Source: Kineobactrum sediminis
GTDB taxonomy: Bacteria; Pseudomonadota; Gammaproteobacteria; Pseudomonadales; Halieaceae
Direction: 5' to 3'
Assembly (NCBI RefSeq): GCF_002868715.1
Contig: NZ_PKLZ01000001.1
Coordinates: 496,001 to 560,000, forward strand
DNA: 64,000 nucleotides
Numbering within the stretch: position 1 is the stretch's first letter; each line of letters begins with the position of its first letter. Made by a program: the position numbers and the translations under genes. Positions 26,478 to 35,968 of this stretch are shown one piece after another. The notes under the pieces are model-generated. The model was given only the letters and a program-made list of their open reading frames with translations, did no database searches and had not been told where the DNA came from.

Positions 26478-29156
26478 ATGATGCCCGCGATATTTTCATG
26501 CCGCAAAAAGGTCTTGCCGCTTACCATTCTTGCAATAACCGCCGCGACTCTTGGCCATAATGCCAATGCGCAGCTGGAAGAAGTGATTGTTACTGCCCAG
26601 AAGCGGGCGGAATCCATCCAGGACGTACCGATTGCCATTACCGCCTTTGACGAGGCGGCGCTGCGCGACAAGCAGATCAATGGCTTCGCCGACATGCGTT
26701 TCACCGCGCCCAACGTGTCTTACAACAAGGGCAACTTCACCGGCAACAACTTCCAGATTCGTGGGGTTGGCAGCAACCTCGTGGCGGCCTCCGCAGATAG
26801 CGGCGTGGGGGTACACATCAACGAAGTGCCACTGATTTCGCCACGCCTGTTTGAAACCGAGTATTACGACGTGGAACAGGTGGCGGTGCTGCGCGGCCCC
26901 CAGGGCACCCTGTACGGCCGCAACTCTACCGGCGGTGCAGCCAACATGATCACCCGCCCCGCCAGCATTGATGTGTTCGAGGGCAGTGTCGATGGCCAGT
27001 ATGGCAACTACGACCACAAGAAGCTCAGCGGTGCCATCAACATCCCCGTCAACGATGCCTTCGCCATGCGCTTTGCCGGCCTGTGGCTGGACCGCGAAGG
27101 CTATACCGAAAACCTGTTCAACAACACCGATGTCGACGGTCGCGACCAGTACTCGGTGCGGGCGTCCTTCCGCTGGTTGCCCACAGAGGCCACCCAGGTA
27201 GATCTTATGCTGTCCTATTTTGACGAGGACAGCACCCGTACCCGCAGCCAGAAAACCATGTGCCACAATGACCCCAGCGGCATCCTCGGCTGCCTGCCGG
27301 ACCGGCTTGATTTTGACGTACCCAACCCCTCATCCCAGTTGGCCAATATCCTGGTATCGAACGCCGTGCTGGGCCCGTTGGGCGCCTTTACCCTGGGTTC
27401 CAATGAGCGCCCCCTGGTGCCCCGGGACCTGCGTAAAGTGGCCAGCGAACGGGACCCCATCTATACCGCTGATGAAACCCTGGCCACCCTGACCATCGCC
27501 CAGGAAATGGGCGACTACACCCTCACATTTGTCGGCGGCTACCAGGACACCAGTGTACTGTCGCAAATGGATTACCAGTGGACAGCCAGCGCCCCGCTGG
27601 CGATTCCGGCACTGCTGCCCTTTGTGGCGCCAACCGCTGCCAGCACCCTGTTCGCTGATGGCCTGTGGCCTATCTCAGCGCCTTCGCCCAATTCCACGGG
27701 CAGCATTGGTGGCCACATCGATTCCTACAGTGAGGGCCTGGAGTCCTACGACCAGTCCAACCAGTCATCCGAGCAGCTATCGGCGGAACTGCGCCTGCAG
27801 TCGGACCTTGACGGGCCCCTCAATTTCACGGTCGGTGGCTTCTGGATGGATGTCGACCTGGACAACCAGTACTGGGTATTTGCATCGGGGTTTGAATATT
27901 TTGCTACGGTGTTTCCGGCAGCGGTATTCGGGCTGGATGGCCAGGGCTGGGTTGGCCCCCAGTTCAACAACGAGACCATCGACTACAACATCAACTCCCA
28001 GGCCGTCTTCGGCGAGCTCTATTTTGACATTACCGAAACGCTGAAGCTGACTGTTGGCGCCCGCTATACCATCGACGAAAAAACCATCACCGACCGGGCG
28101 ATACTGTTCAACAATGATCCGGTAACAGGCCTGCCGGTATTTCAGGAGTTTGGCGCTGACCTCCCCATTCCCACCCCTACCCGCAATGACAAAATCGAGT
28201 GGAAGGAGACTACCGGGCGCGTTGTTCTCGACTGGTCGGTAACCGCGGACATGCTGGCGTATGCGTCCTACTCCCGCGGCTACAAGGGTGGCGGCTTCAA
28301 CCCGCCCTTCGACCCCGATGACTTCCCCGACCAGGAGCCCGATTTCAAGCCCGAATTTGTGGACTCTTTTGAAATAGGCGTGAAAAACACCCTGCTGGAC
28401 AATACCCTGCAGGCCAACTTCAGCGCCTTTTTCTATGACTATGCGGACATGCAGATTTCCAAGATCGTCAACCGCACCTCTTTTAACGAGAATACCGATG
28501 CGGAGATCTACGGCGGCGAGGCGGAGCTGGTGTTTGCGCCCAACGACCGGTGGGTGCTGAACGGCAACCTTGCCTACCTGAACAGCACTGTGAAGGGCTT
28601 TGAAAGTATCGATACCCGCGATCCTACTGCCGGGCGCACGGATGTGACCTTGATCAAGGATCTCAGCAATGCGTCCAACTGTGTCGCGATGATATCGCCG
28701 GAACTCTTTGCCCAGCTTGCGGGCTCCCAGTTCTCCAGCTGTGGCGCGCTGGCAACTGCCGGGCTGCCCATCGTCGACGGCATCAGCCAGGACCTGGATG
28801 GCAACCGCCTGCAAAATGCACCTGAGTGGTCACTGAGCCTGGGTGGCCAGTATACCTTTGCGTTGCAGGGGGACAGTGAACTGACCTTGCGCGTGGACTA
28901 CTACTGGCAGGATGAAATGTACTCGCGGCTGTTCAACCGGGAAATAGACCGCATACCCTCCTGGGACATCTGGAATGCACAGGCCACCTATACCTCTACC
29001 GATAATCGCTGGTATGCCCGGGCTTTTGTGAAGAACATTGCCGATGATGACCACCTGGTAGGCATGTATGTAACGGATCCGTCCTCCGGTATGTTTACCA
29101 ACGTGTTCTCCATCGAGCCACGTACTTACGGCCTGGCGCTGGGCTATAACTTCTAG
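26478..29156 (+). CDS. TonB-dependent outer-membrane receptor
   Basis: 892 residues. A signal peptide (about 1-34, ending NANA) precedes a TonB box region LEEVIVTAQKR and a plug domain (FQIRGVGSN, VAVLRGPQGTLYGRNSTGGAANM). The rest is a 22-strand beta barrel ending in the outer-membrane C-terminal pattern GLALGYNF. AAGGAG lies 4 bases before the first ATG; the second ATG at 26481 is equally possible. The repertoire (EVIVTAQKR, DVPIAITAF) matches the large group of receptors in oligotrophic gammaproteobacteria and sphingomonads that import complex organics rather than classical siderophores. No substrate genes are adjacent. Followed by a terminator. Confidence 0.92.
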   Translation: MMPAIFSCRKKVLPLTILAITAATLGHNANAQLEEVIVTAQKRAESIQDVPIAITAFDEAALRDKQINGFADMRFTAPNVSYNKGNFTGNNFQIRGVGSNLVAASADSGVGVHINEVPLISPRLFETEYYDVEQVAVLRGPQGTLYGRNSTGGAANMITRPASIDVFEGSVDGQYGNYDHKKLSGAINIPVNDAFAMRFAGLWLDREGYTENLFNNTDVDGRDQYSVRASFRWLPTEATQVDLMLSYFDEDSTRTRSQKTMCHNDPSGILGCLPDRLDFDVPNPSSQLANILVSNAVLGPLGAFTLGSNERPLVPRDLRKVASERDPIYTADETLATLTIAQEMGDYTLTFVGGYQDTSVLSQMDYQWTASAPLAIPALLPFVAPTAASTLFADGLWPISAPSPNSTGSIGGHIDSYSEGLESYDQSNQSSEQLSAELRLQSDLDGPLNFTVGGFWMDVDLDNQYWVFASGFEYFATVFPAAVFGLDGQGWVGPQFNNETIDYNINSQAVFGELYFDITETLKLTVGARYTIDEKTITDRAILFNNDPVTGLPVFQEFGADLPIPTPTRNDKIEWKETTGRVVLDWSVTADMLAYASYSRGYKGGGFNPPFDPDDFPDQEPDFKPEFVDSFEIGVKNTLLDNTLQANFSAFFYDYADMQISKIVNRTSFNENTDAEIYGGEAELVFAPNDRWVLNGNLAYLNSTVKGFESIDTRDPTAGRTDVTLIKDLSNASNCVAMISPELFAQLAGSQFSSCGALATAGLPIVDGISQDLDGNRLQNAPEWSLSLGGQYTFALQGDSELTLRVDYYWQDEMYSRLFNREIDRIPSWDIWNAQATYTSTDNRWYARAFVKNIADDDHLVGMYVTDPSSGMFTNVFSIEPRTYGLALGYNF

Positions 29157-29172
29157 TCCGGGATTCTCGCAT

Positions 29173-29210
29173 TACCAAACGGCCAGAACCCCGGTTCTGG
29201 CCGTTTGGTA
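29173..29210. terminator. Terminator-like hairpin after the TonB receptor gene
   Basis: Perfect inverted repeat with 18-base arms (29173-29190, 29193-29210) and a two-base centre, 17 bases after the receptor stop. The outer ends carry AAAC and GTTT rather than a long T run, so efficiency is uncertain. Confidence 0.7.
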
Positions 29211-29314
29211 TGGGGCAGCCTCTTCCACTACCGGGCCTTAACAGGCCTCGGGCCTTAAACCCGCCAGTTTCTGCTACCATTCTGCTGTTATCCCTCTAAA
29301 TCAAGGAGCGCCCC

Positions 29315-31189
29315 ATGCTACGGATACTGGCCTATATCATCGGCATCCCCCTTCTGCTGCTGCTACTGGCAGTAGTGCTGGTCCCCCTGTTGGTGGATGA
29401 GCAGAGGCTTGTCACCATGGCGGCAGATGCCGTGGAGGAGCGCAGCGGCGCCCGGATTACAGTACACGGTGATGCCGGTCTGGCCCTGTTCCCACGGGTA
29501 GCACTGAATCTCGGCGACACTGAAGTCAACTTGCCGGACCCGGGCCAGCCGGAAATCAGGGTTGGTACGCTGGCGGTTGAGGTGCGCTTGTGGCCCCTGT
29601 TTACGGGCGAAGTGGCAATCACCGGTATCGAGTTGAATAACCTGGAGATCACTGTTCCCGCGGCGGAAGTGCCGGCAACTCCCGAAAACAGATCCCTCAC
29701 CGACGCCGAACTGGACAGGTTTTTTGAAGCCAGGCGGCGCGCACGGCGAGAAGCTGCGGAATCTGCCGCGGGAGGAGCACTGGCGCTACCGATGGCGCTG
29801 AACATACAACGCCTGCAGATCAGTGATGCCCGCATCACACTGCTGCAGGCCGACGACGCCGAACCGGTCATTATTGAAATTGAGAGCCTCAGCGCCCAGG
29901 GCCTCAACCTCGACGGCGAGCCGGTACCGCTGTCGCTGCGCCTGCGCGTAGCAGGAGAACCTGTCGTGCTGCTGGACCTGGATGCCACATTCAGCGTCGA
30001 CGGGGAACAGCAGCAGCTAATGCTGCGGGAAGCTGACGCCGAATTGTCGGGGGCAACACCGCAACCACTGCAGCTGCAAGCCAACGGTACCGTTGACCTG
30101 GAAACCCGGAAAGCTGATCTGGAACTGGTACTGCGCAGTGGCGATATGCGCGGTGACGGCACCCTGCGCTACGCCGGCTTTGAGAGCCCGCAGATTGATG
30201 CCACCCTGCAGCTTAACCTGCTGGATCCGGCCCTGTTGCTACTGGCGGGCCCGGACGCTGCAACGGCCGAAACTGAAAAAACCGGCAACGGTGCCGACAC
30301 CGGCGACGCACCGCTACCGCTGGACGCACTGCGCCTGGCGGATACCCGTGCTGACATCACGGTCGACCGGGCGGTAATAGAACCACACACCATTACCGAC
30401 CTGCACCTGCAGCTGCGCGCGCTTGAAGGCGTCGTCACCCTGGACACCATCACCGGCGCCGTGCATGGCGGCCAACTGGACGCCACCGCCACACTCAATG
30501 CCCGGCGCAGCATCGCGCAACTGGATACCCGGGGCGAATTCAAGGGGCTGGACACCGCGCAGTTGCTGGCGGCACTGGACGCGGATCCGGTATTGACCGG
30601 TAATGCCAGTGCCAACTGGGAACTGACCAGCGCGGGACGCACACGCAATGAACTGGTTCAGGGGTTGCTGGGCGAAGTCCAGTTGACCACCGCTGACATC
30701 GTCCTGCAGCAAATGGGCATAGAACGCATGCTTTGCGAGGTTGTCGCCCAGGTTAACCAGGAATCATTGCAAGCCCAATTGCCTGCGCGCACTGAATTCG
30801 AAACCCTCACCGCCACCATCAAACTCGGCGAAGGTGAGGCATTATTGGCGCCGCTGCGCGCAGAACTGGCTCATGTCGCGCTGCGCGGTGACGGCAGGCT
30901 GGACCTCGCAACAACAGAGTTTCGCGCTGATTTCCGCGCCCAATTGGGCTCCGGTTTGGCGGAGGTGGACCCCGCCTGCAGAGTCAATGAACGCATTACA
31001 TCAATCGCCTGGCCGGTGGTCTGCAAGGGCGAACTGGGCGGCGAACCCGGCGAGTGGTGTCGGGTAGACAGTCGCGAGATCCTGCAGGCCCTCGCCAAGG
31101 GCGAACTGGAACGCCAAGTGAAGAAAGAAGGCGGCAAACTGTTGCAGAAGCTGCTGGATCGCACCCAGCCAAAGGAAGAACAACAATGA
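29315..31189 (+). CDS. AsmA-family envelope protein
   Basis: 624 residues. One N-terminal membrane anchor (about 5-27) is followed by ARITVHGDAGLALFPRVALNLGDTEV, the AsmA N-terminal domain, long beta-rich repeats and a C-terminal AsmA_2-like region (LTGNASANWELTSAGRTRNELVQGLLG). AsmA proteins are inner-membrane-anchored, bridge-like periplasmic proteins linked to phospholipid transport and outer-membrane integrity. The last four bases overlap the start of the hydroxyacid dehydrogenase gene, so the two are translationally coupled. A cluster of Arg residues at about 137-147 (FEARRRARREA) sits in a linker. Confidence 0.88.
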   Translation: MLRILAYIIGIPLLLLLLAVVLVPLLVDEQRLVTMAADAVEERSGARITVHGDAGLALFPRVALNLGDTEVNLPDPGQPEIRVGTLAVEVRLWPLFTGEVAITGIELNNLEITVPAAEVPATPENRSLTDAELDRFFEARRRARREAAESAAGGALALPMALNIQRLQISDARITLLQADDAEPVIIEIESLSAQGLNLDGEPVPLSLRLRVAGEPVVLLDLDATFSVDGEQQQLMLREADAELSGATPQPLQLQANGTVDLETRKADLELVLRSGDMRGDGTLRYAGFESPQIDATLQLNLLDPALLLLAGPDAATAETEKTGNGADTGDAPLPLDALRLADTRADITVDRAVIEPHTITDLHLQLRALEGVVTLDTITGAVHGGQLDATATLNARRSIAQLDTRGEFKGLDTAQLLAALDADPVLTGNASANWELTSAGRTRNELVQGLLGEVQLTTADIVLQQMGIERMLCEVVAQVNQESLQAQLPARTEFETLTATIKLGEGEALLAPLRAELAHVALRGDGRLDLATTEFRADFRAQLGSGLAEVDPACRVNERITSIAWPVVCKGELGGEPGEWCRVDSREILQALAKGELERQVKKEGGKLLQKLLDRTQPKEEQQ

Positions 31190-32331
31190 TCAGGCCCCTC
31201 CTGTTGGTACCGGCTATTTTTGCCTTGTTGCTGACGCCTCTGGTTGCAGCCGGGGAAAGTCCGGAGATCAGTGCAACTGAAACCGTCATCGACCGGCTGA
31301 ACCTTACACCCGCGCCCTATCCGATCAGCAGGCACCCGCGCTGGCAGCCATCGCGAATAGTGGTTTCACTGCCTCCCCGGCTGGGCAAGGACATGCCGGG
31401 CTATGCACTCGAATTGCAGGAGGCGGCAGGGGACACAACGCTGGTGCTGGACACCTCCGGCGCCTTTGTCCCCAGTGCCGAGACACTGGCCGGGGCCGAT
31501 GCTTATATCGGTTTCTGTACCACCGGGATGCTGGCCAATGCCGATGAATCACTGCTCTGGGTGCACAGCTATACCGTGGGTATGGACCGCTGCAGCAATG
31601 CCGACGAGGCACTGCTAGGGGACCGGGTTTTCACCAATAACAAACGCCTGTCCGGACCGACCATTGCCGAACACAGCATCGCCATGCTGCTATCCATCAG
31701 CCGCGGCCTGCCCGCCTATACTGCCGCCCAGGCGCGCCGGGAGTGGCGCCCCGAACTGGCGGCGAAACTGGAATTTGGCGAGCTGGCCGGAAAAACCATG
31801 CTGATTGCGGGCCTCGGCGGCATCGGTACCGAAATTGCGCGTCGTGCACACGGCCTCGGCATGCGCGTTATTGCCACCCGGCATTCATCCCGTGAAGGAC
31901 CGGATTTCGTCAGCTATGTCGGGCTGTCCGATGAACTGGAAGCTCTCGCTGCCAAGGCTGATGTCGTGGTCAACTCATTGCCACTGACGCAGGAGACACG
32001 CGGCCTGTTCGACAGGGCATTCTTCGCCCTGGTAAAACCCGGAGCGATCTTTATCACGGTTGGCCGGGGCCAGAGCACGGTCACCGCCGACCTGGTGGCA
32101 GCGCTGGCGAGCGGCCACCTGTACGGGGCCGGCCTGGATGTTACCGACCCGGAACCACTGCCTGCCGACAGTCCGCTATGGCTACTGCCGAATGTGATAA
32201 TCACCCCGCATGTTGCCGCCGCCGGCGGTGCCAGCCTGCAGCGCACCGCGCTGATTGCCACGGAAAACCTGCGCCGCTACGTTAGCGGCGAGGCATTGCT
32301 CAACCTCGTCGATATGGAGGAAGGCTACTAG
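31186..32331 (+). CDS. D-2-hydroxyacid dehydrogenase with an N-terminal signal peptide
   Basis: 381 residues. The catalytic domain is a standard D-isomer 2-hydroxyacid dehydrogenase: NAD-binding GLGGIGTEIARRAHGLGM, then Arg in VGRGQST, Glu in DVTDPEPLP and His in ITPHVAAAGG. The first 22 residues (MIRPLLLVPAIFALLLTPLV, then AAG) read as a cleavable export signal, which is odd for an NAD enzyme. The ATG at 31186 has AAGGAAG upstream and overlaps the asmA stop, so the signal region is likely translated. The open frame upstream to 31054 lies inside asmA. Periplasmic function, or a membrane-anchored cytoplasmic enzyme, are both possible. Confidence 0.85.
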   Translation: MIRPLLLVPAIFALLLTPLVAAGESPEISATETVIDRLNLTPAPYPISRHPRWQPSRIVVSLPPRLGKDMPGYALELQEAAGDTTLVLDTSGAFVPSAETLAGADAYIGFCTTGMLANADESLLWVHSYTVGMDRCSNADEALLGDRVFTNNKRLSGPTIAEHSIAMLLSISRGLPAYTAAQARREWRPELAAKLEFGELAGKTMLIAGLGGIGTEIARRAHGLGMRVIATRHSSREGPDFVSYVGLSDELEALAAKADVVVNSLPLTQETRGLFDRAFFALVKPGAIFITVGRGQSTVTADLVAALASGHLYGAGLDVTDPEPLPADSPLWLLPNVIITPHVAAAGGASLQRTALIATENLRRYVSGEALLNLVDMEEGY

Positions 32332-32365
32332 CGAAAGCAGTAACAGGCGCCGCCACTGGTGATCA

Positions 32366-34237
32366 TCAGGCGGCGCGCAGGGCCCTGCCGAGAGGACGAC
32401 TGCCCAGGGTCTCGGTGAAGCCGCCCTGCTCCCATACCGGCTCGCCCTTGATCAGCACGTGGGTCACAACACCATCGGACCGGTTCACCATCTGCTTGTG
32501 ATCGAACAGCTCGCGATGGATGAATTCCCGATTATCGTTGGTATCCCAGCCCTTTAGTACCTCCGGATCAACCATGGTGATGTCCGCCTGGGCGCCGATT
32601 TCGAGGCTGCCCACATCCAGCCCGAAAAAGGCCGCGGGCTCCCGGGTAAGGCGTTGCACAATGCGGCTCACCGTTGCCATGTCCTGAGCCTGGGCCAGTT
32701 TCAGTGACATCAGGTTGCCGTCAAAGAACGCCATATTGGTGATATGGGCGCCGGAATCATTGAACCCGGGCATGACGTTTTTGTTCAGCAGATAGCCCAG
32801 GGTGGCGCGGTTATCCTTGTTACCCACATCCGTCCACCAGCGGAAAGATTTGTCATAGGCGCGCAGCATATGCAGCATGAAATCCGCGTCGTCCGTGGTG
32901 GGCCTGGGAAACGCCTCGAACGCTTCGCGCTCCGCGTCCGAGCGGGCCTCATTGGGCTGCCCGCGCTGGAAGCGTTGCAGCCGCTCCAGCACCTGCTGCA
33001 TGCTCTCTCCGTCCCACTCCGCTACCGGCGCGCCATCAAAAATCATCATCCGAAAGTCGCGGATCACCAGTTTGTCGGGTAGCCCGAGCTTGCTCTTGAG
33101 ATGAGCCAGATTGCGGCCTTTACGGCCGTGATGCCAGTCGCGGCGAAACTCTTCAATGAATGCCGGGTCATTGAGTAGTGCCAGGCGGCCCTCTACATCA
33201 TCGTATTCCTTGGCGATCAGCTTGCAGGTGGAGTCCAGCTCCTCAAAGATCGGGCTGACAATGCCGTCTGCCCAGATCCTGAAATTGGTACCCAGGGCCT
33301 GGAAATGGATACGCCCCTCGAGCAACGAGCTGTTGATCAGGGAGGCAAGCCCCAGAAAGGCGTTGGACGCCTTGGGTGCCAACACGAACTCCATGACCGA
33401 TAGCGCCGAGGTCTTCAGTGGTGTGCCAAACAGACGGCCACTGCTGAGCATAAAATACCCCAGTGCCTTAAGCCTGTTTTCCAGAATCGGCGTGGTTTGC
33501 CAGACCCTGTCATGGCGTCTCACCACCCGCAACAGGCGCTTGAGCTCGCCGAAACTCGCAAACTGGGTGGGAATCCGCTGGTCGGTATGTGGGTTGTTGG
33601 CAAGGTAGTGAAAGGGCAGACCGTCGGTACTCATACCGAGGTAGCCCTGGTCCATCGCCTGCTCGAGTATCTCCTCCATTCGCACCAGTTCGGCTTCCGT
33701 CGGGTCGCGACTGATACTGTCGCGCAAGCCCATGACCTCTACCCTAAGCATGGAGTGGGGGACAAAAGCAGCGATATTGGGCCCAAGAGCCAGCTGCTCA
33801 AAGTGGTCAAGGTAATCACCGGTATTGTCCCAGGTAATTGTCTCCACACACTTGCTGAGTACTTTCTTGGGGATGTTCTCCACCCGGGTGAAGCAGTCGA
33901 CAATAGGATTCTGGTCATCTTCCACCTGCTGGCCGAAACAGGTGCCAAGGCTGCAATTGCCCACCACCACAGTGGTAGTGCCATGACGAACCACCTCCGG
34001 TAACCGCGGGTCCAGGTCCACCTCCAGATCAAGGTGCGTGTGAATATCCAGCAAACCCGGCATCAGCCACTGTCCCGTACCGTCGATTACCCGTTGCGCC
34101 TCCGAGCGTGGCAGCGCATGTCCCCTGGCCGCTACTCGACCATCTTTTATAGCAATATCAACAGCTTGTGGCGCCTCGCCGCTGCCGTCAAAAACCAGTG
34201 CGTCGGTAATCAGGGTATCCCAGGTAACTGTACTCAT
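32366..34237 (-). CDS. Amidohydrolase-family metalloenzyme (N-acyl-D-amino-acid deacylase-like)
   Basis: 623 residues. The metal-binding DIHTHLD follows the entry strand WLMPGLL, and the late GFNDSGAHITNM supplies the conserved Asp/His. ADITMVDPEVL near the C-terminus is the return of the small beta domain seen in D-aminoacylases and dihydroorotase relatives. Length and the long insertion between the metal motifs match the N-acyl-D-amino-acid deacylase branch, although many such proteins have other amide substrates. No signal peptide. Convergent with the hydroxyacid dehydrogenase and divergent from the MarR gene. Confidence 0.85.
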   Translation of the reverse strand: MSTVTWDTLITDALVFDGSGEAPQAVDIAIKDGRVAARGHALPRSEAQRVIDGTGQWLMPGLLDIHTHLDLEVDLDPRLPEVVRHGTTTVVVGNCSLGTCFGQQVEDDQNPIVDCFTRVENIPKKVLSKCVETITWDNTGDYLDHFEQLALGPNIAAFVPHSMLRVEVMGLRDSISRDPTEAELVRMEEILEQAMDQGYLGMSTDGLPFHYLANNPHTDQRIPTQFASFGELKRLLRVVRRHDRVWQTTPILENRLKALGYFMLSSGRLFGTPLKTSALSVMEFVLAPKASNAFLGLASLINSSLLEGRIHFQALGTNFRIWADGIVSPIFEELDSTCKLIAKEYDDVEGRLALLNDPAFIEEFRRDWHHGRKGRNLAHLKSKLGLPDKLVIRDFRMMIFDGAPVAEWDGESMQQVLERLQRFQRGQPNEARSDAEREAFEAFPRPTTDDADFMLHMLRAYDKSFRWWTDVGNKDNRATLGYLLNKNVMPGFNDSGAHITNMAFFDGNLMSLKLAQAQDMATVSRIVQRLTREPAAFFGLDVGSLEIGAQADITMVDPEVLKGWDTNDNREFIHRELFDHKQMVNRSDGVVTHVLIKGEPVWEQGGFTETLGSRPLGRALRAA

Positions 34238-34398
34238 AGCAACTCCAGTGTGGTGCCCGCTTTGCGACGCGGCATTGTTATTCGGGGTTTTTGCTCAGGA
34301 TTTTTCATCTGCGCCCTAATCTGCCATTAGCGCGAGCGACAGGCAAGGTTAAGCAATGCCGTGGGGTAAAACAATGCCTCATGGCACAACCAGCCCCC

Positions 34399-34426
34399 TT
34401 GCGCTATTTGTAAGCACGCTTATAAT
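34399..34426 (+). promoter_or_regulatory. Predicted promoter of the MarR/efflux operon
   Basis: TTGCGC (34399-34404), a 16-base spacer and a consensus TATAAT (34421-34426), 29 bases before the marR start. A short palindrome TGCC-TCAT-GGCA (34375-34386) lies just upstream and could bind the MarR product; that part is speculative. Confidence 0.6.
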
Positions 34427-34455
34427 GAGTGCCGCTATTAAATCACGAGGTTGCC

Positions 34456-34896
34456 ATGTCCAGTGCCACCGACATTGCCGATCAGCTGAGTTTCGAGCTG
34501 CACAGTTCGGCGCGGCTGTGGCGGCGTAATTTTGATCGTCGGGCCAAGGAGCACGGGCTCAGCCGCGCGCGCTGGCAGTTGCTCTGGCTGTTGGCCAGGG
34601 AGGAGGGACTGAAGCAGGCGGAGCTGGCTGACCGCATGGACATCGCACCGATCAGCCTTGCCCGGCAGGTCGACAAACTGGAACTGGAAGGCCTTGTGCA
34701 GCGCCGTCGCGACAGTGATGACAGGCGCTGCTTCAGGATCCACCTCACTGATGCGGCCCAGCCGGCACTACAGATTCTGCGGCGACTCGCACAGGAAACC
34801 CGGAGCGAGGCACTGGCGGGCTTCAACACCGAAGACATTGCACAATTACAGCAGTTACTGGGACGGATTCGACTGAACCTGTCCAGCGAGGAGTAA
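34456..34896 (+). CDS. MarR-family transcriptional regulator
   Basis: 146 residues. The winged helix reads LSRARWQLLWLLAREEGLKQAELADRM, then ISLARQVDKLELEGLVQRR and DSDDRRCFRIHLT, the recognition helix and wing of MarR proteins. First gene of a three-gene operon with a membrane-fusion protein and a DHA2 transporter, the emrRAB layout, so it probably represses the operon until an effluxed compound binds. ATG at 34456 has ACGAGG upstream; a GTG nine codons earlier is less likely. Confidence 0.9.
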   Translation: MSSATDIADQLSFELHSSARLWRRNFDRRAKEHGLSRARWQLLWLLAREEGLKQAELADRMDIAPISLARQVDKLELEGLVQRRRDSDDRRCFRIHLTDAAQPALQILRRLAQETRSEALAGFNTEDIAQLQQLLGRIRLNLSSEE

Positions 34897-34900
34897 ACAC

Positions 34901-35968
34901 GTGACCATAGGTCTTAAACGCAATCTGGGCATGGGCCTGGGCATCGCGCTGGCTATCGCTCTCGGGCTCTGGTTCAGCCTGGGCGGGCGCAACAGCGTCA
35001 GTACCGAGAACGCCTATATCAAGGCCGGTAAGCTGGCGCTGGCGGGCGAAGTCAGCAGCGTCATAAAAACCGTACTGGTGGCAGCCAACCAGCCGGTAAG
35101 CCAGGGACAGTTATTGGTACAACTGGAAGACCAGCCATTTCGCCTGGCGGTGTCCGAAGCTGAAGCTCATCTGGCGCAGGTGCGCAACCAGATACTGGGA
35201 CGCCGTGCCGACTATGCGGAAATCGAGGCGGAACTGCAGCAGGCGAGACAGGACGCTGATTATTACCAGCGACAACTGGCCCGCAACCAGAACCTGGGCC
35301 CGGCCGCAATATCCGAATCGCAACTGGACGAGTCGCGCCAACTGCTGACCCGTTCCAGAGCACGGATTGCCATCAACCTGCAGAAACTGGCGAGCCTTCG
35401 GGCCGCTTTGGGCGGCGGTCCCGACGTGGCGCTGGCCGCGCAAGCGGATATTCAGGTAGCCCAGGCACAGCTTGACCGGGCGCTGTACCAGCTGTCGAGA
35501 ACCCGCATCGAAGCACCGGTTGACGGTGTCATTGCCAACGACGTGCCGCAGGCAGGGGAGATGTCTCCCGCGGGATTCAGCCTTATCAGTATGCTCGATA
35601 CCAGCGAACTCTGGGTAGAGGCCAACCTCAAGGAAACCCAACTCGAACACATCCGCCCGGGACAAACTGCGGAGGTGAAAATCGACGCTTATCCCGGCCA
35701 GCGGCTGCGGGCGGAAGTGGCCAGCCTGAGTGCAGCCAGCGGCTCCGAATTCGCCATGATCCCGGCCCAGAATGCCAGCGGTAACTGGGTGAAAGTGGTA
35801 CAGCGCATCCCCGTGCGCCTGCGTTTGCTGCAGACTGAAGGCGCACCGGTTTTACGTGCCGGCATGAGCGCCGAGGTGCATATTGATGTCAGTTCGGCGC
35901 GGGCGAACAGCGCAAAGGTTGGCGCAAGCGCAATCGGTGGAGCTGACGTCGCCGCAATCGCTCCATGA
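34901..35968 (+). CDS. HlyD/EmrA-type membrane-fusion protein
   Basis: 355 residues from a GTG 4 bases after the marR stop. One N-terminal membrane helix (about 9-28), a biotinyl-lipoyl half (KAGKLALAGEVSSVIKTV, then VSQGQLLVQLED), a coiled-coil hairpin (about 85-180), the second lipoyl half (TRIEAPVDGVIANDVPQAGE) and a beta barrel (LWVEANLKETQLEHIRPGQ). It links the inner-membrane DHA2 transporter to an outer-membrane channel, which must be encoded elsewhere. Overlaps the next gene by 4 bases. Confidence 0.9.
   Translation: MTIGLKRNLGMGLGIALAIALGLWFSLGGRNSVSTENAYIKAGKLALAGEVSSVIKTVLVAANQPVSQGQLLVQLEDQPFRLAVSEAEAHLAQVRNQILGRRADYAEIEAELQQARQDADYYQRQLARNQNLGPAAISESQLDESRQLLTRSRARIAINLQKLASLRAALGGGPDVALAAQADIQVAQAQLDRALYQLSRTRIEAPVDGVIANDVPQAGEMSPAGFSLISMLDTSELWVEANLKETQLEHIRPGQTAEVKIDAYPGQRLRAEVASLSAASGSEFAMIPAQNASGNWVKVVQRIPVRLRLLQTEGAPVLRAGMSAEVHIDVSSARANSAKVGASAIGGADVAAIAP

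Noticed and set aside
29332-30162. Long Ser/Arg-rich minus-strand frame inside asmA
   Set aside because: It is the antisense shadow of a GC-rich gene with clear AsmA features; composition is typical of such shadows.
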